This document shows positions 1 through 15,600 of a stretch of 64,000 nt of DNA, one piece after another (the stretch's first letter is position 1; each line of letters begins with the position of its first letter). The stretch covers positions 186,001 to 250,000 of the forward strand of contig NW_027332181.1 in NCBI RefSeq assembly GCF_040802235.1. The letters are read 5' to 3'. The position numbers and the translations under genes were made by a program. Under the pieces are notes generated by a model, which searched no databases, was not told the DNA's origin, and saw only the letters and a program-made list of their open reading frames with translations. The DNA is from Manis javanica. Lineage: Eukaryota > Chordata > Mammalia > Pholidota > Manidae.

Positions 1-503
1 AGAGAGTGCTGTTCGCATATCTTCTGGATCACCATTATTATTAGTCAAAAGCTCATTACTCCAAAGGCACAAATAAAAAAATCCTTCATTTTATAAACTA
101 ATTGACAATCTATATAATGTTATATAAAAAGTTTATTAAAGAATACTTTTTTGCATACTGTAAATGACTACAGAAGCTAAAAGTATTTCTTTGGAGTCAT
201 CTAATAAAGACTGCTCAAAAGCTTTAATCTCATACTCTAGTTAGTAGTGCTGTAAAATCTGACATACACAAGACTTAGTGGCAGATGTGAAATTTAAGCT
301 CCACTTCCGTTATTAATTTTGTATTTCAATTTAGTGCTTTAGTGTTCCTCCCTTCATCATGGGAAATCTTTATTCGTTAATTGTTCAAAATTCACTAAAT
401 ACATAATATATAAAACATCCTTAGGATATACCTTATTAATAAACTCATAAACCAAATTTTAAAATGCATTATGAACTAAATTAAGAATAAAAACAGAAGG
501 TAC

Positions 504-604
504 CTGAGATTCAAGTGGAAGGAAGGAAATGTTTATTTCTTTACATCTTCTTATTGACTTGGAACAAGAAGCCTTAATTTTGTTAAAGAGACTATCAGGG
601 CAAA
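504..604 (-). CDS. STXBP3: STXBP3 coding exon 6
   Basis: 101 nt, phase 1 in and phase 0 out. The acceptor is TTACTCTCAG and the donor CTCAG|GTACC. It encodes residues 113-146, including [20 protein letters not shown]. This is the last STXBP3 exon in the window; the next, expected to start VYTLDVPDAF, is not found in bases 1-503. Confidence 0.95.
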
Positions 605-3600
605 CTGAGAGTAAAAAAGAGAAATCAAAGCATATCATTCCATCCGAACTTTTATTCTTTTGAATAAATCATTCCAACACTGAAGAGTATTTATTTTTTA
701 TGTATAATTACTGATTTTCACAAAATAATTTACCATGAGGGTAGAGATATATAAATATTGTTCTTTACAGAACAGATGTAGTCTAATCAAGAGGGCTGTA
801 ATAGAAATTCTACTTTTCCAATTAATATCCACCATAACCTAAAATATATTGGAGAGCTGCAAACACAGTAAACTAAAATTGTTTGGAGTGAAAATCAAGT
901 CCAAACTCATGGTTTAATAAATATTCATATTTTCAGAAATTCTTAGGAATTTACACAATGTTTTATTGTTGTGTACATTAAGGGCAACCATACAACACAA
1001 ACTATGAATTTTTCCTTGCATTACAGGAACTTTTCTAATTTCAAGAAATTCTAAGACTTTCTAAACTAGTATGTTCTGGATCTTACAGTCACATTTTTTT
1101 CCCCTTCTACTGAACTGTTGTTAATGGTTCCATTATATCTAGGTTGTAAATATCAACCACTGGCTCTAGTGTCTTTTTAATATGATGTTTTTTAGGCTCA
1201 AGATTCTGTAAGTTAAAAGAGGCTTTATATTTATTAAATTTTATCAATTCCATAAACATGAATTTCTGTATAATAAGGTTACTTACAATATGGTATGACA
1301 GTTTAAAAGGTTAAAACCATTATTAGCCATGAGATAATTAACTTACAGGATATATAGCTGATCCTTGAACAACACAGTGGTTAGTAGGGCTGACCTCCTG
1401 TTCTGTTGAAAATCCGTATATAACTTTTGACTCCTCTGAAGCTCAAATACTAATAGCCTATTGTTAACTGGAAGCCTTGCTAACAATATTAACATATTTG
1501 CAATTAACATATTTTGCGTGTTATAGCATTATATACTGTAAGCTTACAGTAAAGTAAGCTTGAAAACAGAAAATGTTTTCCAAATTGTCACAAGCCTCCA
1601 AAAAAATTTTCCAATGTACTTATTGAAGAAAATCTGCACTTAAGTGAACCTGCACAGTTCAAAACCCTGCTGTTCAAGGATCAGACGTATTACTTAAGGG
1701 TCAAAAGAATCTCTAATAGCAAAGACCAAGCAAGACTTAACATTAGATAAATGGCATTTTTATTTTGCAGTTCAATTATATATAAAATATAAAACATAAT
1801 TATATATGTCTCTGAACTTCTCTGTGATTATTTACTTTAGCTGCTTTCCAGTTAGAAATACTGCATAGTAAAAATACCAAATGTAAGAGTTTTTCTCCCT
1901 TAATATTTGCCAAACAGATGGCAGTTTCTTCAGAGCCCTCCAAAGGCGTTTTATTTTTTATTATATAATCAAATCCCCAACTGAAACTTTAATTTAAAAA
2001 AAGAATTCTTCCTATCATCAGTATAGAATTTGAGGGATAGACCTCTCCACCAACCTTCCACCACTGCATATCAGCAAAAATGACTGTCTTTTGAAACTAG
2101 TTTGGAATTTCTTTTTGGAATGATTATTCTATCACCTTAACATGAATTAGGATAGATACAATCTTTTATTTTTAGATTCTTTCTAACCTAGTAAGAACAA
2201 TAAACAGAAAGTCACTAGTATTAGAAGAATATTAATAAGAAATTGATACTTTATAATTAATAGAATTTTAAACAAAGCAATGCTTTTACGAAGTTACTTA
2301 CAGTCAGTGAAGTATATATATGCTGCTTTGTATTTGTTCTCTGATTTACTTGCAAAATCACATAAGAAACAGTCTACAGACTTAAAAAAGGATAGATGTT
2401 AATATACATTTTATCAAATACTAATTTAAATGTTAGCTTCTGAAATTAATAGGATTATTTTACTTCAATGATAAAATAAAACCTTAATTGTCTAAAGGCT
2501 TAATTTATAAACTGATTTTTAAGACACTATATTGCCTAGCCAATAATAGCTAGAAACGTGTTAAGTAGTAAGGTAATATGTATAAAAAGAGCGCTATGTG
2601 GCAATGAAAAGACCTGTGAATGATCAAGTGACTGGGAAGCTGAAGCAACAAAGACGACAAAATACTGGAAGGCAACAACAGATCAAGGAACTGAGAAGGC
2701 AGTGAACATACAGAAAATATTATCCACATGGATAATGAAACCACCAAGACTACAACTGTAGAAGTGTTGAGACTGACAGTGAGCTAGGAGCTAAAACTGT
2801 CAATGCATTAGAATGAAAGACCTAGAGGCTCGTAGATAACTGTAAGGAAGAGGGATAGCAGGTAATACAGTCTGCTAATACATGCCTCAATGCTGGTAGT
2901 TTTAAAGATACTACCTGGAAGCAAAACGGACTGGAAGCAAAAATGAAGACCAGAAAATCTGATTATCTCTCCTCCATCTGTTCCTTTTTCTCCTTCTGGA
3001 ACCCCTAAAACTGTATTTCATTTAGATCTCATAGATCTGTCCTATAAGCTCTTATCCTTCTTCCCATGGTTTCCATCACTTTGATTTTTGCTTTGAAATA
3101 TTCCATTTTGATCTTCCAGGATATTAATTCAAATTTCAATAGTTATTATTCTGTTTAATTAAGCAGTTAATCACACTTCTGAGCTTCAGAAAGTTTTTTT
3201 ATGTTCTATACACTAGACTCTCATTTTACGTACTATTTTTCTGTTCAGGTACTCATTCTTCTCTCCAAGCACCTATATTTTGCAATATGTGCATCTTCTT
3301 CATTCTTGGTGAACTTCCTCTGTCCAGCAGCTTGACCCACTTTCATGTGTGGTTGCTTTACTTTGTCAACTCACTGGAGGCTTAATTAGGTTTAGTTGTT
3401 GGAGTACCCTAATTAGAGGCAGCTCAACAAGAGGAGGAAGGCAAAGAGGTTTCTCCTACTGAGGGCTGCAGGTACAAGCAAACCAACTACGAGGGCTTTT
3501 CTGAAGCACCCAAGTGACTTTTCCCTAAGGTTCCCAGATCTTTTATAGCCAAATTCTTCCTGAAATTTGTCATTTAATGATCCCTGCTGGGAACTCTCTC

Positions 3601-6600
3601 GGATGCTGGCTTCCAGGTGCTTGTCCAGCCCCTAAGGAAGGAAGTTTTACACCAGGTTTCTCTGCCAGTGCACACAGAGCCCAAGACCTCACTTGCACCC
3701 AGAGGCCTGTAGGACCCACAGATAACTGACTCGGGACAGGAAGAGAAACGAGTTGGTTGTGGTAGAAAAGAGTCACATTCGGTACAACTGTCTCTGAGTC
3801 CTTTGCTCCTTTACTGAGTGTACAATTTTGTATCCTGCTTTTGCCATTTAACATTAAAAATGAACATTTACTTAGATCATTATAAGTTCCTAGAAACGTC
3901 ATTTTCTATCATTTTTCTTGATGGACACACAGTCTTTCATCTCATTATCTATTAATGCTAACAATTTAATTGGATTTATTTATTGCTAAGAATTTAATTT
4001 GACCATTTCTTTATTTCTCTACAATAAACTCCAAGGTAGAGAATGTTTTAAAGTTCTTGATAAAAAATGACAAATTATTTTCCAAAAATGCTTTGAGTTT
4101 ATACTCTGTGCCACTAGCAGTATATAGTGGTTTCTGTTCCACTGTCCACTGATAGCTCACAATGAGATATATATGTATATACAAATATATACACACATTT
4201 ATACACACGCTTTTAAAAAAAAATCCCTCTGCCAATTTAGTAGGTGAAAAATGGTGCTTTTTAACTTGTAGTTTTTTCAATTATGAATTTTATCTTATGG
4301 AATTATATCATAGATAGATAGAAAATGTAATTAAAACTCACCAGTAGCCACTATGTTGAAACTAAATAGTGTGAATATTTTTTTTTCCCTACTGTCTGCA
4401 GGAGTTAGAAGAAATGAAACTGGAATGCCAAGTTAATATTCTAGATGGGAATAAGCGAAAGAATGTGTTGGAAAATGTATTCTCAGATGCTGTGCTGAAT
4501 AAAGGATTCTGATACTTATTTGGCTCTAAAAGTTTGGCTTTAAGTATGAGTTAGATTATGGTTAGATTATGAACTACCTTTGACATTAAAAAAATATGCA
4601 TATATACATACATACATGAGTGTATACACATACATATGTATGCTATAGGGAAGGCACTAAGATAAATAAAGGATTATTGAAGACTACTTCTTTTATACAT
4701 TTCCATCCTTCCCGAAATTATGGTTGAATAGGAACTATATGAGTAACAAATTATTCAAAAAGACTCTATCATTTTATACAATTAAATTCTGCTTTCATAT
4801 GAGGGAGAAAGGAATTCATTCACTTATCTATTTTCATTGACAAGCATGCAAATGAAACAATTTTCGAACCCAAAAAACCTTTCCTAAGCAAACTATTTTC
4901 TGGCACTATTTTTCTAATAAAGAATACTTTACTACTGAATTTTCTATGAAAAAATCATGTCAATGACGAAAATACTGAAGAAGATATTTTTTAGAGATTC
5001 AAAATACTCACCTTTGACGTTGGAGAGATAAAATAAAGAGCTTTCATTTGTCTGACAGGTTCTCGATTCTTACAAATATTCTCCACAACTAAACACAAAA
5101 AATCAAATTATACAACCCAATATTTATACACTTGAAACAGTTTTTAAATAAACTTTACTTCTTAAAACAAAAGGGAAACATGTTTACATATTGTAGGTGT
5201 AACATTTTCCTGTCTTTATTTATAGATTAGGAAATCCTGAAAATGTGTTTTCTCTAAGGCTAGACTTCTCTAAGTCCTCATCATGAGAAAAAAAAGATAA
5301 AGCAGTTATTTTATAGTTAGGTCTATCAGCATAAGCAATGAACATGCTATGAAGCAAGAAAATATATGAGAAATTAAAATATGTATTTCTTTTAAAAATA
5401 TTCTACTATAGTAATGGCAAATATGATAACAGATACCAGGCAAAGCACTTTACATGAATTGGCTGTTAAACCTTGTAATAACCCCGTAAGTATTTTACAA
5501 ATAAGGAAACTAAGACTTAGAGAAGTCAGGAAGCATGTTCAAACTACACAGATAGAAAGCAGAACAGGCAGAACTGCAACCTATATCTGTCTGTCTTCAG
5601 AGCCCAAGTGTTTAACTACTATTACTTAAATAAATTATCAACTATTATTTAAAACCATTCATTAATACTTACAAGCTTTTTTCAACAAAAGTATCACAAT
5701 ATACTCAATTGTAATTTTATTACTGATATAAAACAAATTACCTAACATAAAACAAAGTGAATTTAAAGCTAGTAAACTCTAAATTGTTAAATTAACTATT
5801 AAAGTTATATTTTTAAGAAAAACTAATTCAAAGTATAACCTACAAATCAAGAGAATCATCTTTCAAGACTCATGTTGGCAAAGGACCTAGAAAGAATTAA
5901 AAACATTAATCTGACATGCAAGGGAGGCTACTGTTGGACTTCTCTTTTAAATATGGTGATTCATTTTCTCATTCCTAAATCTATATTAGTATAGATTTAT
6001 CATAGCTTCTGTTAAATAGATAGAAATTAGATTTCCAAGGAAATTATTTAATTTTATTTTTATCTCCATTCCCATCTTTAAAACATTAAGGTTAACTGTG
6101 TGTTAACTTTAACTGCTTACTACTAGAAATGAAAGGTCTTACAGTCCTCTTTAGGCTATACATACTATATCATGCTTGGTGAACAATGTACATGTTAAAA
6201 CATGAAAAACTGTGATATGATTTTGAACACAGACTGAAAATATTCTGAAATGTCTGATTATCAATAGCAGAAAGTTACACTTCTTCAATTCACTGAAAAG
6301 TGGGCATCTACTAAATGATAATAAAAAGAAAGGTTTTTTTAAAGCCACAATGAGATATCACCTCACACCAGTTAGGATGGTCAACATCCAAAAGACAAAC
6401 AACAACAAATGTTGGCAAGGATGGGGAGAAAGGGGAACCCTCCTACACTGCTGGTGGGAATGTAAATTAGTTCAACCATTGTGGAAAGCAGTATGGAGGT
6501 TCCTCAAAAAACTCAAAATAGAAATTTCATTTGACCCAGGAATTCCACTCCTAGGAATTTACCCTAAGAATGCAGCAGCCCAGTTTGAAAAAGACATATG

Positions 6601-9600
6601 CACTCCTATGTTTACCGCAGAACTATTTACAATAGCCAAGAAATGCAAGCAACCTAAGTGTCCATCAGTAGAGGAATGGATAAAGAAGAGGTGGTACATA
6701 TGCACAATGGAATATTATTCAGCCATAAGAAGAAAAGAAATCCTATCATTTGCAACAACATGGATGGAACTAGAGGGTATTATGCTCAGTGAAATAAGCC
6801 AGTTGGAGAAAGACAAGTATCAAATGATTTCACTTATCTGTGGAGTATAAGAACAAAGAAAAAACTGAAGGAACAAAACAGCAGCAGACTCACAGAACCC
6901 AAGAATGGACTAACAGTTACCAAAGGGAAAGGGACTGGGGAGGGTGGGTAGGAAGAGAGGGATAAGGGGGAAAATGGGGCATTATGATTAGCACACATAA
7001 TGTAGGTGGGGGGACACAGGAAAGGCAGTATATACAGAGAAGACAAGTAATGATTTTATAGCATCTTACCTCACTGATGGACAGTGACTATAATGGGGTA
7101 TATGGGGGGACTTGATAATGGAGGATCTAGTAATCATAATGTTGTTCAAGTAATTGTACATTAATGATATCAAAATAAAAATATTAAAAAATAAAAAAGA
7201 AAGGTTTTTATGATTATTCCTATAATAGTGACAAAGGAATAATCTAATTCCCAGGCTATTCTTTAAAGGTTTTTACTTGACTTTATTTACTCTCCACTGA
7301 AGTAACATCATATGTGCACTTTTTTCTCACCAATTTTTTAAAATGTTCCAAGGCACTGCTGCCTATTTGAATGACAGAAAGTCATTCCTGAATGAAAGAA
7401 AGTCTGATCACTGAATGTTCCAATGCCAAGTCTAATTAATAGAGGGATTCTTGGGAGAGTTTATGTGGAACGCAAAAGGACTATGACAAGCTCAAGTTAG
7501 TAGATATGATTATAATTAAACCAGAGTAAACCTAGGTAACCATGGAGGATACTGAGATAAAGGAATGTGCTTCCAGACTATCAGTCCTATTAAATGTTTC
7601 TTTAAAAAGGCTTTCTGTGGTCAAGTAAGTTTAGAAAATTGAATACTATACCTGTACCCAAGAGATCGCTATATACTAGCATTTAAAAAACTCCAAAATG
7701 TCCTAAAGAAACCTATTCAGTTTGGTTAAGTTTCCCACAGAATCCTTTTCTTGAAAAGTATCTATCAACTGAACACACAGTAAGAAACATCAACAAAAAT
7801 TCAATGAAACATCATTACAGAGCAAAATGGTTCTGCAGTTTCATAATGCTTTCACATATATTATTCATGGTTCTCACTCTAAATGCACATCAGAATGACC
7901 TCTGAGAACAAAACATTTAAGTGATTTTATCAATAATACTTACCCAGTAATAGAAATATCAAGGTTCTAATCATCTAGTTTCTAGTTTAGTACTTTTTCC
8001 ACTGAAGGTCATAAAGACCACAAACTAAATGCAAGAATAATCGGTTATTTTACATATAAATATCAAAATATTACAAAAATGTTTAGATAATCCTCCCATT
8101 ATACACACTGCTCAGGCTTTCTTGAAAATAATGAGTGAACTTTTGAACCTCAAAAGTTAGGAGTGATAGAGGGTACATATACCACATTAGGATCCAAAAC
8201 ATAAAAAAATTACATTTGACTTTGAGTCTCAGTTTCCTCATTACAAGTGGGGATATTTAGTATCTGTTAATGGTTGTTACGAAGATCAAAATTAAACAAC
8301 TAAGTAAAGGATGATGAGTTAAAGATGGTATGAATATGAATGTAACAAGATACTGGTATTTTCCCTGTAAGGTAAGAGATTAAAATCTCATTATAATACA
8401 ATCCTGTGTTGTGGAAGATAACTGTGGCAACATTTTTTTCATAACCCAACACTACAGCTGATTTAAACTTTTAAATAATTGCTTCATTTCTATGGAAACC
8501 TACAAAACCAGTATTAACAGTTGTAAATGTGTACAAAAGTTGACTTTATGACATAAATCTTACTAACCATTTAAGGCAATACATGAAAACCATAAGCATT
8601 AATCAAACCATAAGCATTACACAGAGGTAAAACTAATTTATCAACATACAAAGCTATTTAATAAATGTGTAAGAATAAAAAATTCGAGAACAAACTCAAC
8701 TTGGTTGGGCACTTAATTATGTATCCCAAATGATAAAATAAACAACAAAAAAAAACCCCGCCAGACTTAAAGATGTTATTCCAAAGATTGACAGAGAAAA
8801 GAAAAATGCCCAGTGTAATTACTGCAGCTAGAGTTATTTAAAAAAATTACCCCCTCAGAAACACAATTACTAACTAAAATTTATTAATACTTCAAACTTT
8901 CCCAAACACAGTAAAAAAAGCTTTCATAATCAGTAGTGGTGACACTTACCAGTTATACCCTCTGCTAGAAGATCAGTCATTTTGCAGCATGATGCCAAGA
9001 GCTTAGTGGTAAATTCATCTAAAAGCATTATCTTACAAGAACATAAATTAAGAAATAGTATAAGAATTTGATTGCAGAGAATTCACAAAAGAAAGAATTT
9101 AATCCATTAAACCTATTCAAATTTACATTTTATAACATAAAGTTAAAATACTGGAACAGTAGGCAAAATTACCTCAATTCATCTTTTAACTTGAATGATC
9201 CAGAGATCATTTTCCCTCTCTCTCTATATATGGTATTATATATGAGTAAGCAAATAGAAATATTTCCATTTTGAAGCAGAGAACTTGCTCATTTTAAATA
9301 TATCTTATGTTTAATTCAAATTTTCTTAAAATTATAAAATGCCACTTGTACAATAATCATTGTTGCAGGCACTGTTCTAAGCATTTTACATGGATTCATT
9401 TAATGTTTCAACCACCTTGTGAGGTCCTAACACCCATTTTATTGACAAGGCAACAGAGGCACAGAGAAGCAAGCAATTTGCCCAAGAAACCACAGTTGTA
9501 AGTGGTGAAACTAGGATTTGAAAAGAAGCAGCATGGTTCCAGACACCATACTCTTACAGAAGTATAGTAAGAACAATATAGTGAAGTCCTCAATATAAGG

Positions 9601-12600
9601 GCAAAATATGCAAATTCTACCTTCCATTCGCCTTCTTTCTTACAGTCATCAAACACTGTTGTTTTTATCTCTGGAAAAGAAAAAAAAAGAATTATTTAGG
9701 ACTCTTACTCAACAGTTAGAAATGCAATAGATTAACTTCTCAAAAGGTCCAAGATGACTGGGGAAATATCCAACATGAAAATCTGCTAAGCTACATAAAA
9801 AGAATGTATGCCTGTTAAATGCTAAGTAAAAATCCAATTTTCTTTAATACTTAACATATATGGTACATTTAAACTGTAATATTTTTGAGCTTTTCAGAAT
9901 AAGAGTATTACAAAAAAGGTTAATATAGTTAAGTATACAAATATATCTGGAAAATATTTCTGAAAGTATCTGATTTGGTTTTTCCTATTCTACTTAGATC
10001 CCAAGAAAACAAGTGAAAACAAAAAAAACGACTGGAAAATCCCTAACTAGATCCCAATGCTAGATTGTATCTGAAAATGAAAACTGGGTAAGAACTTTTC
10101 TTCTGGGTTTACAATATTATAATTTTCAACAATATAAATCACAACATTAGGATACAAATACACAGTTTTGTTTTATAATCAATAAATATTAATATGTTCC
10201 TTGCAACGATTTTCAAAGTTTAATCAAAATCTATTTTTTAAATTATTTACTGATTCATAAAAACCTTTTTTCTTATGTACTAAGTAATGCACATAGGCAA
10301 TTCAAACAAGTATCTTTTCTTCTACTTTATAAAGACAATTGCCCATATTTAATGTTTTATTAATTCCAATTAATTTTGAAAACTGTAGTAATATGCAGAA
10401 TATAATAATAAATGGAAATAAAATGGAAATTACATCAACCATTCTGTCTTTTATTAATTCTTGGTAATGAGATGTTTATATAATTCAAGTTTTTCTGTTT
10501 CTTAGATTATATTTGTTTTAAGTGAATGCTTTTAGAAATTTATCACTGAGTTTTTAGCACCATGCTAAAAATTGACATGTTCAAGTAGAGGGTATATTTA
10601 ATAAGGGTTATACTAATATTCATCATAATAATTGTGATCTGGATGGTTTTATGGTAACTAGGAAAGTTTGAAAGTGTTAAATATTAGTTAAGGTGCTTAT
10701 ATGTATTTGCTAGGAAGTTTATAATGTTAAATGAGAAACATGGCAAAAGCCTGATCTGTTTACCCATTATTTAAGCCTAAAGCGCTGGTTTCTGGGGTAC
10801 TCTACTGGCAAAAATGAGTATTTTCTCTGGCAGAACTCAGACACCCAAATATTATGCGACTTCCCTTTCGAAGTTTGCTTTATTCCTAATACCCCAAGAA
10901 ATGAAAATCAAGGACATCTGGCTTATTTTCATAGGATTCTCTTAAGAAATGCTCACAGAATTGATGATTGGAATTGGAGAATTCCAATTGGAGAATAGGA
11001 TGAACTCACAACATTAGTCTTTAAAACCTTAGAAACATGGCACTGCCCTATATGATAGAAACTAGTTACATGTGGCTCCTGAGCACTGACATGTGGCTAG
11101 CCTAAACAGGGATGTCCTGCAAGTAAAAACACACACCAGATTTCAATGACTTAGTACCAAAAAAAGGAATGTTAAGTATCATTAGTTTTTATATTGATTA
11201 CATGTTGAAATGATAACATTTTGGAAATACTGGGTTAAACAAAATATATTATTAAAATAAATTTTACCTGTTTTTCTTATTAAAAATGTAGCTACTAGAA
11301 AATTTTAAATTACATACAGGTACACCTGTGTGTAATTTTACTGTGCTGTGTCTTATGCTTGTTTTACTGCACTTTGCACATATGCATTTTTACAAATTGA
11401 AGGTTTGTGGCAATCCTGAGTTGAGCAAATCTATCATCACCATTTTTCCAACAGCATTTGCTCACTTCATGTCTTTGTGTCACATTTTGATAATTCTCAC
11501 AATATTTCAAAATTTTTTTGTTATTATATTTGTTATGGTGACCTGTGATCAGTGATCTCTGATGTTACTATTATTATTTTGGGGCGCCATGAACCACACC
11601 CATTTAAGGTGGCCAACTTAATTGGATAAATGTGTTCTGACTGCTTCACTGACTGACCAATCCCTTTCTCCCACTTACTGGGCCTCCCTGCTCCCTGAGA
11701 CACAACAATATTGAAATTTAGCCAATTAATAACCCTACAATGGCCTCTAAATGTTCAAGTGAAAGGAAGAGTCTCAAATCTCTCGATTTAAATCAAGATT
11801 TAGAAATGATTAAGCTTAGTGAGGAGTGCATATCAAAAGCCAAGACAGGCTGAAAGCTAGGTCTCCTTTCCAAATGGTCACCTAAGCTGTGAATGCAAAG
11901 AAAAAGTTCGTGAAGGAAATTATAAGTGCTATTCCAATGAATACACAAATGTTAAGAAGGTGAAACAGCAAATCACAGATTAAAGATGGCAACATGAGAG
12001 GTGAGACAGAGGCTTCCTCCTAAAACCACATATAATACAAAAATATAATTAATACTACTAATCCTGAAAGAGCAACCAGAAAGAGGGCTTCACCAAATTG
12101 CATACACCTGGAGAAAAGAATAAACCTCAAGGAGCAGGGTAACGTATTAAAGCTGTGGCCCAGTGGGACCCAAGCCTTTCCCCCACCCCAGCTCACCAGC
12201 AGGAGGAATAGAAACAGAGCGGGGAAGGAGTGGAGGCCTGGGACTGCTGAATACCTAACTCCGGAGATCTGCTCTAGGAGCACAAACCTAGATTTCATGG
12301 TGCTTTCATGGTACTCTCGTGATTAGGGGGTTGGAAAGGTAAGACAGGCAGAATTCCTGGAGAGACTGAGATTCCAGTTGCTTGTAGAAAGCAGGGATCC
12401 ATATATGGCCACTCTGGGGCAAAAGAAAGGCGGGCAGTCTGAGAGACTTCCTTACAGCAAGAGGGCTGCCAAAGGGGCAAGGACTACACAGAGCTTACTG
12501 CTCAGGAGAAACGACAGGTAGACAAAATTATCCAAGTACACTCTGCCCAGAGGTTGGGAGCTGTCTTGATTTTCAGGTGCTCCAGCTCCCTGGCTGGCTA

Positions 12601-15600
12601 CACAGCTTGAAGTATCCCCTCTGTGATATGCAGCCTACTGCGCCTTTCTCCCAGCCAACCACACCTGGTTCGCAAACCAGGAAACCCTACCCTTGCATTA
12701 GGCCAGCCAGAGGGAAGCCCCATCTACAGTAACTACAAACTGTAGTTGTAGCAAAGCACAGAGGCTTATACCTGTGTGCTAGGCCCACTGGTTCTGGCAG
12801 TGGAGGCAGGCATAGCAGCCGGGAAGCAGGAAACAGCTCTTTCCTCCCCCCTGGCACCAATACAGCTCCCCTGCAACCCCCAACATTGCTTCAGGAGCTG
12901 AGCAGCTCCAGAGACTAGAGCTTCTGGGCACTAGAGGGCTCCATACACAAATATGAGACGCTAAAGAAACCTAGTTCAAAGTAAAATTATGAAGACAACA
13001 CCTGAGAAATATTCAAATGAAATCAACCTCATGAATCTTCCTGAAAGGGATTTCAAAGTAAAAATCATTAACAGAAAAATATTCAAGAACTCAGGAATGA
13101 ATTCTGGTCAGAGATCCCTCCAATTGATGAAGAGCAAAATGGAGGGTATTAAAAGCAGATTAGATATGGTGGAAGAGATGATAAATGAACTAGAAATTAG
13201 AGAAGAAGAAAACAATGAAGCTGAGGCACAGAGAGAAAAAAGGATCCCTAAGATTGAAAGAATATTGAGAGAACTGTATGACTAATCCAAATGGAACAAT
13301 ATTCACATTATAGGGGTGCCAGAAGAAGAAGACAGAGAAAAAGGGATAGAAAGTGTCTTTGAGGAGGTAATTGCTGAAAACTTCCCCAATCTGGGGATGG
13401 AGATAGTCTGTCAGGCCATGAAGGTGCACAGATCTTCCAACACAAGGAACCCAAGGAAGACAACACCAAGACATATAATAATTAAAATGGCAAAGATCAA
13501 GGATAAAGACAGACTGTTATTAAAAGCCAGAGAGAGAAATAAGATCATATACAAAAGGAAAGCCCATCAGGCTATCATCAGACTTCTCAGCAGAAACCTT
13601 ACAGGCCAGAAGGGAGTGGCATGATGTATTTAATGCAATGAAGCAGAAGGGCCTCAAACAAACAATACTTTATCAGGCAAGATTATCATTTAAATATGAA
13701 GGAGGGATTAAACAATTCCCAGACAAGCAAAAGTTGAGGGAATTTGCCTCCCACAAATCACCTCTACAGTGTATTTTGGAGAGACTGCTATAGATAGAAG
13801 CGTTCCTAAGGTTTAATAGCTGTCACCAGAGGTAATAAAACCACAGTAAAGAAAGTAGAACAGCTAATTACTATGCAAATGCGAAATTAAATCAACTATC
13901 ACCAAAGTCAATCAAAGGATAGACAAAGAGCACAGAATATGATAACTAATACATCAAGAATGCAGGAGGAAGAAAAAGGAGGAGAAAAAAAGAACGTCAA
14001 GATTGTGTTTGTAACAGCATATTAAGTTAGTAAGTTAGATTCTTAGATAGTAAGGAAGTTAATCTTGAATCTTTGCTAACCATGAATCTAAGGGCTGCAA
14101 TGTCAGTAAGTACATACCTATCGATAATCACCCCAAATGTAAATGGACTGAATGCACCAATCAAAAGACACCAAGTCACTGAATGGATAAAAAAACAAGA
14201 CCCATCTATATACTGCTTACAAGAGACTCACGTCAAACCCAAAGACATACACAGACTAAAAGTGAAGGGATGGAAAAGGTATCTCGTGAACTAATAGAGA
14301 GAAAAAAGCAGTAGTTCCAGTAGTTGTATCAGACAAAATAGACTTCAAAACAAAGAAAGTCACAAGAGATAAAGAAGGACATTATGTAATGATAAAAGGA
14401 TCAATCCAACAAGATGATATAACCATTATAAATATTTATGCGCCCAACACAGGAAGACCAACATATGTGAAACAAATACTAACAGAATTAAAGGACGAAA
14501 TAGAATGCAATGCATTCATTTTAGGAGACTTCAACACTCCACTCACTCCAAAGGATAGATCAACCAGAAAAAAAATTAGTAAGGACACAGAGGCACTGAA
14601 CAACACATTAGAACAGATGGACCTAACAGACATCTACAGAACTCTACACCCAAAAGCAGCAGAATACACATTCTTCTCAAGTGCACATGGAACATTTTCA
14701 AGAATACATCATATGCTAGGCCACAAAAAGAGCCTCAGTAAATTCAAAAAGACTGAAATTGTACCAACCAGTTTCAAAGACTACAAAGTTATGAAACTAG
14801 AAATAAATTATGCAAAGAAAATGAAAACTCCCATAAACACATGGAGGCTTCACAACATGCTCCTAAATAATCAATGGACCAATGACCAAATTAAAATAGA
14901 GATCAAGCAATATATGGAAACAAATGAGAATACAAAGCCCCCAACTTTTGTGGGACGTGGCGAAAGCAGTTTTAAGAGGAAAGTATATAGCAACCCAGGC
15001 ATATTTAAAGAAGGAAGACCAATCCCAATTGAATAGTGTAAAGTCACAATTATTGAAATTAGAAAAAGAAGAACGAATGAGGCCTAAAGTCAGCAGAAGG
15101 AGGGAAATAATAAAGATCAGAGAATAAATAAAATTGAGAAGAATAAAACAACAGAAAGAATCAGAGAAACGAAGAGCTGGTTCTTTGAGAAAATAAACAA
15201 AACAGATAAGCCTCTACCTAGACTTATTAAGAGAAAAAGAGAATCAACACACATCAACAGAATCAGAAACAAGAAAGGAAAAATCACGACAGACACCACA
15301 GAAATATTAAGAATTATTACAGAATACTATGAAAACCTATATGCTAACAAGCTGGAAAACCTAGAAGAAATGGACAACTTCCTAGAAAAATACAACCTTC
15401 GAAGACTGACCAAAGAAGAAACAGAAAATCTAAACAGATCAATTACCAGCAACGAAATTGAAGCGGTAATCAAAAACTACCCAAGAGCAAAAGCCCTGGG
15501 CCAGATGAATTTACATCAGAATTTTATCAGACATACAGAGAAGACATAACACCCATTCTCCTTAAAGTTTTTCAAAAAATAGAAGAGGAGGGAATACTCC

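Noticed and set aside
9663..9672. Alternative STXBP3 exon 2 acceptor at the second AG
   Set aside because: Using the second AG of CCAGAG shifts the frame relative to exon 1 and the conserved VFDDCKK block.
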